A stretch of 46,960 nt of DNA from JBKJVQ01 sp046717125. Lineage in GTDB: Bacteria > Pseudomonadota > Alphaproteobacteria > Rhizobiales > Methyloligellaceae. Positions 25,360 through 32,714 of this stretch are shown one piece after another. The notes under the pieces are model-generated. The model was not told where the DNA came from and did not search any database. It saw only the letters and a list, made by a program, of their open reading frames with translations. How positions within the stretch are numbered: the first letter of the stretch is position 1; the number at the start of each line of letters is the position of its first letter. Both the position numbers and the translations under genes were made by a program. The stretch spans positions 1-46,960 of the forward strand of contig JBKJVQ010000070.1 of assembly GCA_046717125.1 (NCBI GenBank). The letters are read 5' to 3'.

Positions 25360-26031
25360 ATGGACGAAAATTCAGCCTCAGCGCGGCTCGGTGAAGTCAG
25401 AGCGCGCATCGCGAACGCGGCGGCACGGGCAAGGCGAAACGCTTCGGATATCACGCTGATCGCGGTGTCCAAGACCCACGCGGCGGAAACGGTGCGCAGC
25501 CTGATCGCCGCCGGCCAGACAGTCTTCGGCGAAAACCGCGTCCAGGAGGCGCAAGGCAAATGGCCGGAGCTGCGAAAGGACTATCCCGGCGTCGCGCTGC
25601 ATCTGATCGGGCCGCTGCAGACCAACAAGGCGCGCGACGCCGTCGCCCTGTTCGATGCCATCCACGGTCTCGACCGGGATAGGCTGGCGCGCGCCATCGC
25701 CGGCGCCGTCCAGCAGGAAGGGCGCATGCCGCTCCTCTTCGTGCAGGTCAACACGGGGAAAGAGCCGCAGAAATCGGGCGTCGAGGCGGACGAGGTGGAG
25801 AGCTTTGTGGCAAGCTGCCGCAAGGACTATGCGCTCGATCCTACGGGTCTGATGTGCCTGCCGCCGTTCGGCGAGGACCCTGCGCCGCATTTCGTGCAGC
25901 TTGCGAAACTTGCACGCGACGTCGGACTGACCGTCTTGAGCATGGGCATGAGCGACGATTTTGAAACCGCGATCGCCCATGGCGCTACCCATGTTCGGGT
26001 CGGCACGGCGCTGTTCGGCGCGCGGGAATAA
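25360..26031 (+). CDS. YggS-family pyridoxal 5'-phosphate homeostasis protein
   Basis: The 223-residue protein is a single alanine-racemase-like TIM barrel of the YggS/PROSC family, which binds pyridoxal phosphate and helps control its free level without known catalysis. The PLP lysine is in TLIAVSKTH (Lys38). FGENRVQEAQGKW, HLIGPLQTNKA, VQVNTGKEPQKSG, GLMCLPP, SMGMSDDFETAIAHGATHVRVGTALFG follow in family order. The frame is open upstream to 25294, but those 22 codons are repeat sequence, so the ATG at 25360 is the sensible start. It is divergent from leuS and convergent with the L,D-transpeptidase gene, seven bases away. The PLP-making enzyme pdxH lies at 37626. Confidence 0.95.
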   Translation: MDENSASARLGEVRARIANAAARARRNASDITLIAVSKTHAAETVRSLIAAGQTVFGENRVQEAQGKWPELRKDYPGVALHLIGPLQTNKARDAVALFDAIHGLDRDRLARAIAGAVQQEGRMPLLFVQVNTGKEPQKSGVEADEVESFVASCRKDYALDPTGLMCLPPFGEDPAPHFVQLAKLARDVGLTVLSMGMSDDFETAIAHGATHVRVGTALFGARE

Positions 26032-26038
26032 GCGCTCC

Positions 26039-26596
26039 TCAGCCGGTCACGACCACGCGCGTCGACTGTGAAATGCGCCCCAGCAGCCAGCGCAGATCGG
26101 GTTTCGCAAAAGCGATGCAGCCCTCAGTCGGCGCAAGACGGTCGCGCGCAACGTGAATGAAGATGGCGCTGCCACAGCCGCGTTTGCGGGGGATGTCGTT
26201 GGCGCCGAGCACGAGAACGAGATCGTAGAGACTGTCGTCGCGCCACAGTCTCTCGGCGGATGCGCGATAAGGGTAGGGGACGGGCCGGTTGTAATTCGGA
26301 TCGGCCGGCGCGTCGCACCATCCGTCCTTTGGCCGAATCGCACGAGCCGGCAGTGGCGCGGCTGGCCGTGGCCCGCGATCGGCCCGATAAAGGAGCCGCC
26401 TCAACCCGAACGCGCCGCGCGGCGTCGCGCCGTCCCCTTCCCGCTTCAGTGCACCAATGCCCGAAGGTCCGATCGCGGCGCGCAACACCCGGCCGGCTAT
26501 CGTCACGCGCGCTTCGGCCTTGCGGACGGGCGCGCGGCGGACGTGAACAGACGCGATCCGATCACGTCGATTTGTTTTGTTGGGCTTGCGCCGCAT
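26039..26596 (-). CDS. L,D-transpeptidase (YkuD) domain protein
   Basis: The 185-residue protein ends in a YkuD catalytic motif, IHVARDRLAPTEGCIAF, with the histidine and nucleophilic cysteine of L,D-transpeptidases, which make or modify 3-3 peptidoglycan crosslinks. Earlier landmarks are GATPRGAFGLRRLLYRAD and DGWCDAPADPNYN. The first 35 residues are strongly basic (RRKPNKTNRRDR, HVRRAPVRK), and no signal peptide is visible from any possible start, which is odd for an enzyme of the periplasm. I chose the ATG at 26596 because a GGAAGG ribosome site sits five bases upstream; ATGs at 26620 and 26659 would add residues without forming a signal sequence. It is divergent from the response regulator at 26678. 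Confidence 0.88.
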   Translation of the reverse strand: MRRKPNKTNRRDRIASVHVRRAPVRKAEARVTIAGRVLRAAIGPSGIGALKREGDGATPRGAFGLRRLLYRADRGPRPAAPLPARAIRPKDGWCDAPADPNYNRPVPYPYRASAERLWRDDSLYDLVLVLGANDIPRKRGCGSAIFIHVARDRLAPTEGCIAFAKPDLRWLLGRISQSTRVVVTG

Positions 26597-26677
26597 CGTC
26601 ACCTTCCGCCCGATTGCCATCACATTCGACCGGGCCGTGTTACAAATGATTGAATACAAACGATTCCCGGGGGGAAG

Positions 26678-27364
26678 ATGAGCGCTGCGCGTACGATCCT
26701 AATAACCGACGACGATGTCGAGCTTCGCGACAGCTTGCGCGATCAACTTGACCTCGACGCGGAGTTCACGACGATGGTCGCGGGCTCGGGCGAGGAGGCG
26801 CTCGCCGTCGCAGGGCGGGAGCATATTGACCTCGTGATCCTCGATGTCGGGCTTCCCGACATGGACGGGCGCGAGGTTTGCCGCGCCTTGCGCAAGCGCG
26901 GCTTCAAGAGCCCGGTCATCATGCTGACGGGTCAGGTCGAGGATGCCGATCAGATCGAAGGGCTTGAGGCGGGCGCAAACGATTATGTCGTCAAGCCGTT
27001 CCGGTTCGCCGTGCTCGTCGCCCGCATCCGCGCGCAGCTTCGCCAGTACGAGCAGAGCGACGATGCCGTGTTCACGATCGGACCTTACGCGTTCAGGCCG
27101 GCCAACAAGATCCTCGTCAGCGACGGCGGGAAGAAGGTCCGTCTGACGGAGAAGGAAACCTCGATCCTGAAGTTTCTCTATCGCGCCGGCGACAAGGTCG
27201 TGACGCGCGACATCCTCCTGCACGAGGTCTGGGGCTACAACGCGGGCGTAACGACGCATACGCTTGAAACCCACATCTATCGGTTGCGCCAGAAGATCGA
27301 GAAGGATCCCGCCAAGGCGGAGCTTCTCGTGACCGAAATGGGCGGATACCGTCTGGTTCCCTGA
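26678..27364 (+). CDS. OmpR/PhoB-family response regulator
   Basis: The 228-residue protein has a receiver domain (residues 5-118) with the acidic pocket DDD (11-13), phospho-acceptor Asp56 in VILDVGLPD, Thr84 and Lys106 (VVKPF). It is followed by a winged-helix DNA-binding domain (about 130-226) with RLTEKETSILKFLYRAG, LLHEVWGYNAGVTTHTLETHIYRLRQKIE and GGYRLVP. A close relative beside xth is common in Hyphomicrobiales, but I cannot attach a specific regulon. No histidine kinase gene is adjacent, so the partner is elsewhere. The strong polypurine ribosome site (GGGGGGAAG) is unusually close to the ATG. The 80 bases to the divergent transpeptidase gene must hold both promoters. Confidence 0.93.
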   Translation: MSAARTILITDDDVELRDSLRDQLDLDAEFTTMVAGSGEEALAVAGREHIDLVILDVGLPDMDGREVCRALRKRGFKSPVIMLTGQVEDADQIEGLEAGANDYVVKPFRFAVLVARIRAQLRQYEQSDDAVFTIGPYAFRPANKILVSDGGKKVRLTEKETSILKFLYRAGDKVVTRDILLHEVWGYNAGVTTHTLETHIYRLRQKIEKDPAKAELLVTEMGGYRLVP

Positions 27365-27385
27365 CGCGGCCGAGCCCGTTGCGCC

Positions 27386-28201
27386 TCAGCCGTCGAAATC
27401 GACGATCACCGGCACATGGTCGGACCCGCGGGTCCAATCCCGCGCTTCCGACAGAACCTGCATTGCGCGCGACGTCGCGGCGAGATCGGGGGTCGCCCAG
27501 ACATGGTCGAGCCGCCGTCCCCGATTAGAGGCGCGCCAATCGCGGTTACGGTAGCTCCACCAAGTGAATAGTCGTTCCTCCGCAGGAACATGGCGGCGCA
27601 TGACGTCGACCCAGCCATACGACGCCTGCAGGCGCGCAAGCGCCTCAACCTCGACAGGCGTGTGGCTGACGACGTTCAGGAGCTGTTTGTGCGACCAGAC
27701 GTCGGTTTCGAGGGGCGCGACATTCAGGTCGCCTGTTAGCACCATACGTCCCCGAGGCTTGACGGGAGCCGCCTCGAACCAAGCGGCCGTGCCGTGGATA
27801 AAGTCGAGCTTGTCGCGAAATTTCGGATTGGCGTCGGGATCGGGCGTGTCGCCGCCGGCAGGTACGTACATGTTGTGGATGACGATGGGCTGAGCTTCAC
27901 CGGCGTCCAGCGAAACGCCCAGATGCCGTGCCTCGCCGCGTCCGTGGAAATCCTGTCGATCGACGGCGGACAAGATCGGCAGACGCGAAAGCGTGGCGAC
28001 GCCGTGATAACCCTTCTGGCCGCAGATCTCGATATGGCGATAGCCGTGGCGCGCGAGTGCGGCGAGCGGAAATGCGTCGTTCACGCACTTTATTTCCTGC
28101 AGGCATAGAATGTCGGGTTGGTGCTCGGCGATCAGCCGTTCGACCAGCCCAAGACGGAGGCGGACAGAGTTGATGTTCCAGGTCGCGAGCCGGAAGCGCA
28201 T
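27386..28201 (-). CDS. xth: Exodeoxyribonuclease III (AP endonuclease)
   Basis: The 271-residue protein belongs to the exonuclease III family that cuts abasic sites and trims 3' ends in base-excision repair. It has RLATWNINSVRLRL at the N-terminus, the metal-binding glutamate in DILCLQEIKC, GYHGVATLSRLP, NMYVPAGGD, GDLNVAPLETDVW with catalytic Asp and Asn, RLDHVW and the terminal GSDHVPVIVDF with the active-site histidine. All catalytic positions look intact. It is convergent with the response regulator gene, 21 bases apart, and lies about 60 bases downstream of the candidate small RNA terminator on the same strand. Confidence 0.96.
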   Translation of the reverse strand: MRFRLATWNINSVRLRLGLVERLIAEHQPDILCLQEIKCVNDAFPLAALARHGYRHIEICGQKGYHGVATLSRLPILSAVDRQDFHGRGEARHLGVSLDAGEAQPIVIHNMYVPAGGDTPDPDANPKFRDKLDFIHGTAAWFEAAPVKPRGRMVLTGDLNVAPLETDVWSHKQLLNVVSHTPVEVEALARLQASYGWVDVMRRHVPAEERLFTWWSYRNRDWRASNRGRRLDHVWATPDLAATSRAMQVLSEARDWTRGSDHVPVIVDFDG

Positions 28202-28269
28202 CGTCAGACGGCGAGAGCCCGGAGACTCGCCATCACGAAGCCGTAATCGACTGCAAAAGAGCGACAGCC

Positions 28270-28308
28270 AAAAAAATGGCGCCCAACCGCTGCGCGGGGC
28301 TGGGCGCC
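28270..28308 (-). terminator. Intrinsic terminator
   Basis: On the minus strand the perfect eight-pair arms GGCGCCCA (28308-28301 read as transcript) and TGGGCGCC (28285-28278) enclose a 15-base GC-rich loop and are followed, after one A, by seven T residues (28276-28270). This is the clearest Rho-independent terminator in the window. It would end transcription coming from lolA or from a separate small RNA. Confidence 0.85.
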
Positions 28309-28412
28309 AAAGCGCATTTTATGCGCATTGCGCCGGGAGGGAAGCCGGCGCGAGCGGTGATGTCTTCGGCTAGACGGGGGGCACTACCGATGATGCGACA
28401 TCGCCCGCTTCT
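28270..28412 (-). ncRNA. Candidate small RNA between lolA and xth
   Basis: A transcript ending at the strong intrinsic terminator (28308-28270) could start near 28412. TTGAAC (28446-28441) and TACTTT (28424-28419) are spaced 16 bases apart just upstream and could serve as a promoter. Inside, the arms GCGCCGG and CCGGCGC (28351-28330) hold the unpaired loop CTTCCCTC, a pyrimidine-rich sequence able to pair with Shine-Dalgarno regions. A second hairpin with arms ATGCGC and GCGCAT follows (28327-28313), then the terminator. The modular hairpin-plus-terminator layout resembles alphaproteobacterial trans-acting sRNAs, but I do not recognise a known family. A 65-codon frame (28430-28233) overlaps it and runs through the terminator, so coding is unlikely. 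Confidence 0.45.
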
Positions 28413-28559
28413 GCGATTAAAGTAATCCATCGGCGAATTGGTTCAATGCCCGATGCGAAAAAAAGTTAAGCCCACGTAAAGCCCGACCCCTGTTTTCACG
28501 CAAATGTGAACACAATTTCGCCGAATATTGGCGAAACGCGCATTTTTTGCGTGGTGCCT

Positions 28560-29459
28560 TCAATTGGGCAGGGTCGGAAAGGTCATCGGCGTCGGCTGGA
28601 AAAAGTCGGCCGACAGCGCCTTCCCCTCGGTGAGATTGCTTAACATGATGCGCGTCTTCAGTCCCTGGGCGTCGTCGATCACCCACTCCTTCAAGCTTAG
28701 CGATGACGCGCTGTCGAAGATGAGCGTAATGTCGCCGCCTTCGCCACGATCCCGGTCAGCGAGCGTCAGTTCCAGCTGGCCGCTTTCCTCTTTGACGCCG
28801 ACGACGCGCGCATCGCGCACAAGATTGACATTCTTCGCCAGCAGCATGCGGAACGGCGTCTTGTCGAGCGGGTAGGTGTCGACGGTCTTCAGGTCGAGAT
28901 CCTCGATCGACAGATTGCGGCCGTCCGCGACGACGCGCAGAGCGCTCGGCGCCAGATAGTCGAAGCGGATGCGGCCCGGCCGCTGCACGTAAAAGCGTCC
29001 GCGCGTACGCTGATCATTGGCGTCGACTTGAACGAACGTTCCCTGCAGATGCGTCATGCTGTTGAAATAGTCGTTGACACGGTCGATCAGCGCGGCCGGA
29101 TTGCCGGCGTTGGGGTTTGCAGCCGCCTGCCTCTGCGGGGCGGGCGTCCCGTCTCCCGCATTCTGCCCGGCGGGTGGTGCGGGCTGGTCGCCTGCTTCCT
29201 GCTCGATCTCGGTGCTCCAGCCTGCGCCTTCGTCAGGCTCGCCCGGTGATGGTGCGACCTGCGGGCGAAGCTGTGCGGGAGGCTGCGCTGGGGCAGAAGG
29301 CTGCGCCGCCCGGTTCGCCGCCGGGGGCTGCTCCCGCGGCGGCGTTTTTTTCTGAATCGAGCTCGATTGCGCCGACGCGTCGCCGATCAACCCGACAGTG
29401 AAAATGAAAAGTGCCGCGAAGGCCGCAAAAACGGACGAGCACGTGAATCTAAGGCTCAT
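28560..29459 (-). CDS. lolA: LolA-like outer-membrane lipoprotein carrier
   Basis: LolA carries lipoproteins across the periplasm from LolCDE to the outer membrane. From the ATG at 29459 the product is 299 residues: signal peptide (about residues 1-30, ending DASA-Q), an unusual proline/alanine/glutamine-rich linker (about 31-120), then the LolA fold. Landmarks of the fold are YFNSMTHLQGTFVQVDAND, GRFYVQRPGRIRFDYLAPS, VVADGRNL, LPLDKTPF-type sequence YPLDKTPFRMLLAKN and the C-terminal FFQPTPM. The long disordered linker is an extension beyond the usual ~200 residues and is seen in other Hyphomicrobiales members. The start is supported by GGGGA upstream; a longer frame to 29495 lacks one. Confidence 0.92.
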   Translation of the reverse strand: MSLRFTCSSVFAAFAALFIFTVGLIGDASAQSSSIQKKTPPREQPPAANRAAQPSAPAQPPAQLRPQVAPSPGEPDEGAGWSTEIEQEAGDQPAPPAGQNAGDGTPAPQRQAAANPNAGNPAALIDRVNDYFNSMTHLQGTFVQVDANDQRTRGRFYVQRPGRIRFDYLAPSALRVVADGRNLSIEDLDLKTVDTYPLDKTPFRMLLAKNVNLVRDARVVGVKEESGQLELTLADRDRGEGGDITLIFDSASSLSLKEWVIDDAQGLKTRIMLSNLTEGKALSADFFQPTPMTFPTLPN

Positions 29460-29615
29460 GATATCCCCGTGCTGGCCGGCCAGTCGGCCGCGCATTGATC
29501 ATTGCATAGATGATTCAGCCGAAAATCGTCAATCTCGGGGCAGTCCGCGCGACAGGACGTAGCGCGGCGCACGCAATATTGCTAGGTGCGCTTGCGGGGC
29601 GGGAAGGATCAAACC

Positions 29616-30203
29616 ATGCGGCGAGCCGAAATCACGCGGGAAACCAAGGAAACGCGCATCCGGGCCAGCGTCGATCTCGACGGAACCGGCGCGTACGAAA
29701 TAGCGACCGGCATCGGCTTCCTCGATCACATGTTGGAGCAGCTGGCGCGCCACTCCCTGATAGACGTCGCTTTGACGGCTGACGGCGATCTGCACATCGA
29801 TCAGCACCACACGACCGAGGACAGCGGCATTGTGCTGGGTCAGGCGATTGCGAAGGCGCTCGGCGACAAGGCCGGCATCACGCGCTATGCGTCTATCGAC
29901 CTGCCAATGGATGAGACGCTGACCCGCGTTGCGATCGACGTTTCCGGCCGCCCGTTTCTCGTCTGGCGGGTGAATTTCCAGCGCGCCAAGATCGGCGCAT
30001 TCGACACCGAACTCTTCCGTGAATGGTTTCACGCCTTCGCTCAGCACGCAGGCATTACGCTGCACGTCGAAAACGTCTATGGCGAGAACGCCCATCACAT
30101 TGCCGAGACCTGCTACAAGGGTCTCGCGCGTGCGCTGCGCGCCGCAATCGCGCTCGATCCGGCACAGACAGGGCGCGTGCCTTCGACGAAGGGCATGCTG
30201 TAA
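29616..30203 (+). CDS. hisB: Imidazoleglycerol-phosphate dehydratase
   Basis: HisB converts imidazoleglycerol phosphate to imidazoleacetol phosphate in histidine synthesis. The 195-residue monofunctional enzyme shows FLDHMLEQLARHS, the metal-binding DQHHTTEDSGI, the VSGRPFLVWR region and HVENVYGENAHHIAE with the second metal motif, ending at PSTKGML. The ATG at 29616 is chosen over an upstream in-frame ATG at 29586 because GGAAGGA precedes it and the family N-terminus (RRAEITRETKETRI) begins here. It opens the histidine operon. In many rhizobia hslV lies immediately upstream of hisB; here hslV is 17 kb away. Confidence 0.97.
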   Translation: MRRAEITRETKETRIRASVDLDGTGAYEIATGIGFLDHMLEQLARHSLIDVALTADGDLHIDQHHTTEDSGIVLGQAIAKALGDKAGITRYASIDLPMDETLTRVAIDVSGRPFLVWRVNFQRAKIGAFDTELFREWFHAFAQHAGITLHVENVYGENAHHIAETCYKGLARALRAAIALDPAQTGRVPSTKGML

Positions 30204-30234
30204 CGGGAACCGGCGCAGGTACGGACAGGACAAG

Positions 30235-30726
30235 ATGAAGCTGTTTACCGTCCATGCCCCGCCGGGCGCGCCCGAAGGGCGCGGCGCGGAAGACTTCGTT
30301 TTCGTCAAGGACGGGTTTTCCTGGCCTGCTTTGTTCGCGCCCCTGCTCTGGCTCCTCTATCACCGCATGTGGATTGAATTCGTCATTGTGCTTGCGCTTG
30401 TCCTGCTACTCGACGCCAGTCTGACGGCGCTCGGGGTCCGTGATGGCGCGTTGGTTTGGGCGGGTTTCACCTTCAACCTCCTGTTCGCCTTCGAGGCGAA
30501 CGATCTCAGGCGCGCACGCCTTACCAGAAAAGGCTGGCGGGACTTCGGCCCCGTCATGGGGGACAACCTTTCCGGCGCGGAACGCGCATTCTTTGCGGAC
30601 TGGCTTGTCCGTCCCGGGCACCTTGTCGCGCCGCCGTCGCGTTCAGCCTTTCCCCATCCCGCGCCAATGACCGGCATGCGCGGCGGCGAAGACGACGTCA
30701 TCGGATCGCTCCCGTTCAGGAGCTGA
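30235..30726 (+). CDS. DUF2628 membrane protein
   Basis: The 163-residue protein starts MKLFTVHAPPGA and contains DFVFVKDGFSWPALFAPLLWLLYHRMW, the signature of DUF2628. There are two or three hydrophobic stretches (about residues 29-45, 48-66 and 71-86) and then a polar tail with ARLTRKGWRDFG. Function is unknown. A DUF2628 gene between hisB and hisH is a standing feature of Hyphomicrobiales histidine operons, so conservation of position is the main clue. It sits 31 bases after hisB and four bases before hisH. Confidence 0.9.
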   Translation: MKLFTVHAPPGAPEGRGAEDFVFVKDGFSWPALFAPLLWLLYHRMWIEFVIVLALVLLLDASLTALGVRDGALVWAGFTFNLLFAFEANDLRRARLTRKGWRDFGPVMGDNLSGAERAFFADWLVRPGHLVAPPSRSAFPHPAPMTGMRGGEDDVIGSLPFRS

Positions 30727-30730
30727 GACG

Positions 30731-31381
30731 ATGCATGTCGCGATCATCGATTACGGTTCGGGAAACCTGCATTCAGCATCCAAGGCCTTCGCGCGCGCCG
30801 CTCGCGAATCCGGCTCCAGTCTCTCGATCGAACTGACGTCCGACCCCGATCGCGTCCGCACCGCCGACCGCATCGTGCTGCCGGGCGTCGGCGCATTCGC
30901 CGACTGCCGCGCGGGTCTGCTTTCAGTCGACGGCATGATGCAAGCCATCGACGAGGCGGTGCACGCACAAGCGCGCCCCTTTCTCGGCATCTGCGTCGGC
31001 ATGCAGCTTCTGGCGACGCGCGGGCTCGAACATGGTGATTACCCGGGGCTCGGCTGGATTCCGGGCGAGGTTCGCGCCATCGCTCCGTCCGACCCTTCGC
31101 TGAAGGTCCCGCATATGGGCTGGAACACACTTCGTCAGTCTAAGGAGCATCCGCTTATCGAAGGCATTGCGACCGGAGAGGATGGGCTGCACGCCTATTT
31201 CGTCCACTCGTACCATCTGTCTGCGCGCGATGCGGAAGACGTCGTGGCGACGACCGATTACGGCGGACCGGTCACCGCTCTGGTGGCGCGCGGCAATATC
31301 GCGGGTACGCAGTTTCATCCCGAGAAGTCGCAGCGCCTTGGCCTCGCGCTGATTGCGAACTTTCTGAAGTGGCAGCCATGA
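30731..31381 (+). CDS. hisH: Imidazole glycerol phosphate synthase, glutaminase subunit
   Basis: HisH releases ammonia from glutamine and passes it to HisF. The 216-residue class I amidotransferase has the N-terminal IIDYGSGNLHSASKAF, PGVGAF, the nucleophile in FLGICVGMQLL (Cys88), LGWIPGEV, PHMGWN, YFVHSYH and the catalytic His196/Glu198 in GTQFHPEKSQ. The catalytic triad is complete. It overlaps the hisA start by four bases (ATGA). The partner hisF is not adjacent but lies 1.8 kb downstream, after hisA and two DUF29 genes. Confidence 0.98.
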   Translation: MHVAIIDYGSGNLHSASKAFARAARESGSSLSIELTSDPDRVRTADRIVLPGVGAFADCRAGLLSVDGMMQAIDEAVHAQARPFLGICVGMQLLATRGLEHGDYPGLGWIPGEVRAIAPSDPSLKVPHMGWNTLRQSKEHPLIEGIATGEDGLHAYFVHSYHLSARDAEDVVATTDYGGPVTALVARGNIAGTQFHPEKSQRLGLALIANFLKWQP

Positions 31382-32115
31382 TCCTGTTCCCGGCGATCGA
31401 TCTGAAGGACGGCGTATGCGTTCGCCTCGTGCGCGGGGATATGGCAAAGGCGACGGTCTTCAGCCGCAATCCGGCCGAGCAGGCGAAAAGTTTTCAGGAT
31501 CAGGGCTTTGTCTATCTGCACATCGTTGATCTGAATGGCGCGTTCGCGGGCAGGCCCGCGAATGCCGAAGCGGTCGAGGCGATTCTCGGCGCGGTCCAAA
31601 TCCCGGCGCAGCTCGGCGGCGGCGTTCGCGACATGGCGACGATCGAAGCCTGGCTCGCCAAGGGGATCGCGCGCGTCATTCTGGGTACCGCCGCATTGCG
31701 CAATCCGGCTCTCGTCCGCGACGCCGCCCGCACCTTCCCGGGCCAGGTCGCCGTCGGCATCGACGCGCGCGAGGGTAAGGTCGCCGTCGAGGGCTGGGCG
31801 GAGACGAGTGAGACCGACGCGACCGATCTGGCGAAGATGTTCGAGGACGCAGGCGTTGCCGCCATCATCTATACCGACATCGCCCGGGACGGGGTTCTGG
31901 CCGGGCTCAATCTCGATGCGACCGCGGACCTTGCCCGCGCCGTCTCGATCCCTGTGATCGCCAGCGGCGGCCTTGCCTCGATCGCGGACATCGAGGCGCT
32001 GCTCAGGCCGGAATATGCGATTCTCGAAGGGGCGATTTCCGGGCGCGCGCTCTATGACGGACGGCTCGACGCCAAGGCGGCGCTGGCCCTGATCGCAGCG
32101 GCTGCGCCCGCGTGA
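31378..32115 (+). CDS. hisA: ProFAR isomerase
   Basis: HisA isomerises the aminoaldose ProFAR to the aminoketose PRFAR, the substrate of HisF. The 245-residue TIM barrel begins MILFPAIDLKDGVCVRLVRGD (catalytic Asp8). It contains VDLNGAFAGRP, QLGGGVRDMATIEAWL, GVDA-type GIDAREGKVAVEGW, YTDIARDGVLAGLN (second catalytic Asp) and ASGGLASIADIEALL. The ATG at 31378 overlapping hisH is the right start. The last codons (LIAAAAPA and the stop) and the following spacer are repeated at 32630-32680, evidence of a local duplication. Confidence 0.97.
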   Translation: MILFPAIDLKDGVCVRLVRGDMAKATVFSRNPAEQAKSFQDQGFVYLHIVDLNGAFAGRPANAEAVEAILGAVQIPAQLGGGVRDMATIEAWLAKGIARVILGTAALRNPALVRDAARTFPGQVAVGIDAREGKVAVEGWAETSETDATDLAKMFEDAGVAAIIYTDIARDGVLAGLNLDATADLARAVSIPVIASGGLASIADIEALLRPEYAILEGAISGRALYDGRLDAKAALALIAAAAPA

Positions 32116-32173
32116 TATGATCCGCGCCGGAGACCGATCATGACGACTGCGACCAAGAAGCCGAAAGTGCCGG
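32089..32173 (+). repeat. Tandem-duplication unit, left boundary copy (hisA end plus DUF29 start)
   Basis: CTGATCGCAGC plus the last codons of hisA, the spacer containing CCGGAGACCGATC and the first 30 or so bases of the DUF29 gene recur at 32630-32714 with few differences. The repeat marks the edge of a duplicated block of about 540 bases. Confidence 0.85.
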
Positions 32174-32610
32174 TCAAGCCGAAAGCGTCGTACGACGAGG
32201 ACTATTATGGCTGGGCGCTTGAGCAAGCGGCGTTTTTGCGCGCCGGCCAGACCGAAGCGCTTGACCTGGAGAATCTTGCCGAAGAGGTCGAGGATTTGGG
32301 TAAGGGCGAATATCAGAAGCTACGAAGCGCGCTCCATATCCTTCTCCTGCACATGTTGAAATGGGATTACCAGCCGAAGCATCGCTCGCGAAGCTGGGCG
32401 GCGTCCGTTCGCATTCAGAGGCAGGATATCCTGGAACTCATGTCCGAAAACCCGAGCTTGAAACCTCGCTTCGACGACGCTTTTGCGTCCTCATACGCCC
32501 GTGCGCGCTTGTCGGCGGTCAAGGAAACAGACCTTTCGCTGAAATCCTTTTCCGAGAACTGTCCTTACACGCGTGCAGATCTGACCGATCGTCAGTTTCC
32601 GGCCGATTAA
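32140..32610 (+). CDS. DUF29 domain protein, copy 1
   Basis: The 156-residue protein has a lysine-rich start (TTATKKPKVPVKPK) and a DUF29 domain: YDEDYYGWALEQAAFLR, LDLENLAEEVEDLGK, then LRSALHILLLHMLKWDYQP and RSRSWAASVRIQR. It ends in CPYTRADLTDRQFP. DUF29 is a small, mainly helical family of unknown function, abundant in cyanobacteria and alphaproteobacteria and often in several copies. It lies 24 bases after hisA inside the histidine operon and is about half identical to its downstream neighbour, mostly in the first 100 residues. There is no sign of a role in histidine synthesis; it appears to be a passenger. Confidence 0.9.
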   Translation: MTTATKKPKVPVKPKASYDEDYYGWALEQAAFLRAGQTEALDLENLAEEVEDLGKGEYQKLRSALHILLLHMLKWDYQPKHRSRSWAASVRIQRQDILELMSENPSLKPRFDDAFASSYARARLSAVKETDLSLKSFSENCPYTRADLTDRQFPAD

Positions 32611-32629
32611 TTGATCGCGGGGGCCAGAC

Positions 32630-32714
32630 CTGATCGCAGCCGCTCCGGCTACGTGATAACATTTGTGCCGGAGACCGATCATGACGGCTGCGACCAAGAA
32701 GCCGAAGGTGCCCC
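32630..32714 (+). repeat. Tandem-duplication unit, internal copy with hisA 3' remnant
   Basis: Between the two DUF29 genes, CTGATCGCAGC and the next bases up to a TGA (32630-32656) are a diverged copy of the hisA end, reading LIAAAPAT and stop. The CCGGAGACCGATC spacer and the start of DUF29 copy 2 follow. This fragment has no coding role and is best read as a scar of duplication. Confidence 0.85.

Larger units (their letters stand above)
28202..28559. other. Gene-free region between lolA and xth
   Basis: No protein gene is supported in these 358 bases. From lolA outwards they hold a hairpin with seven-pair arms TTTCGCC and GGCGAAA (28516-28536, no T run on the minus side), a T7 tract at 28459-28465 read on the minus strand, a possible promoter near 28446-28419, the candidate small RNA and its terminator (28412-28270), and a short leader before xth. 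Confidence 0.6.

Noticed and set aside
28233..28430. 65-codon minus-strand frame between lolA and xth
   Set aside because: It runs through a strong intrinsic terminator and overlaps hairpins of the candidate small RNA, so coding is unlikely.
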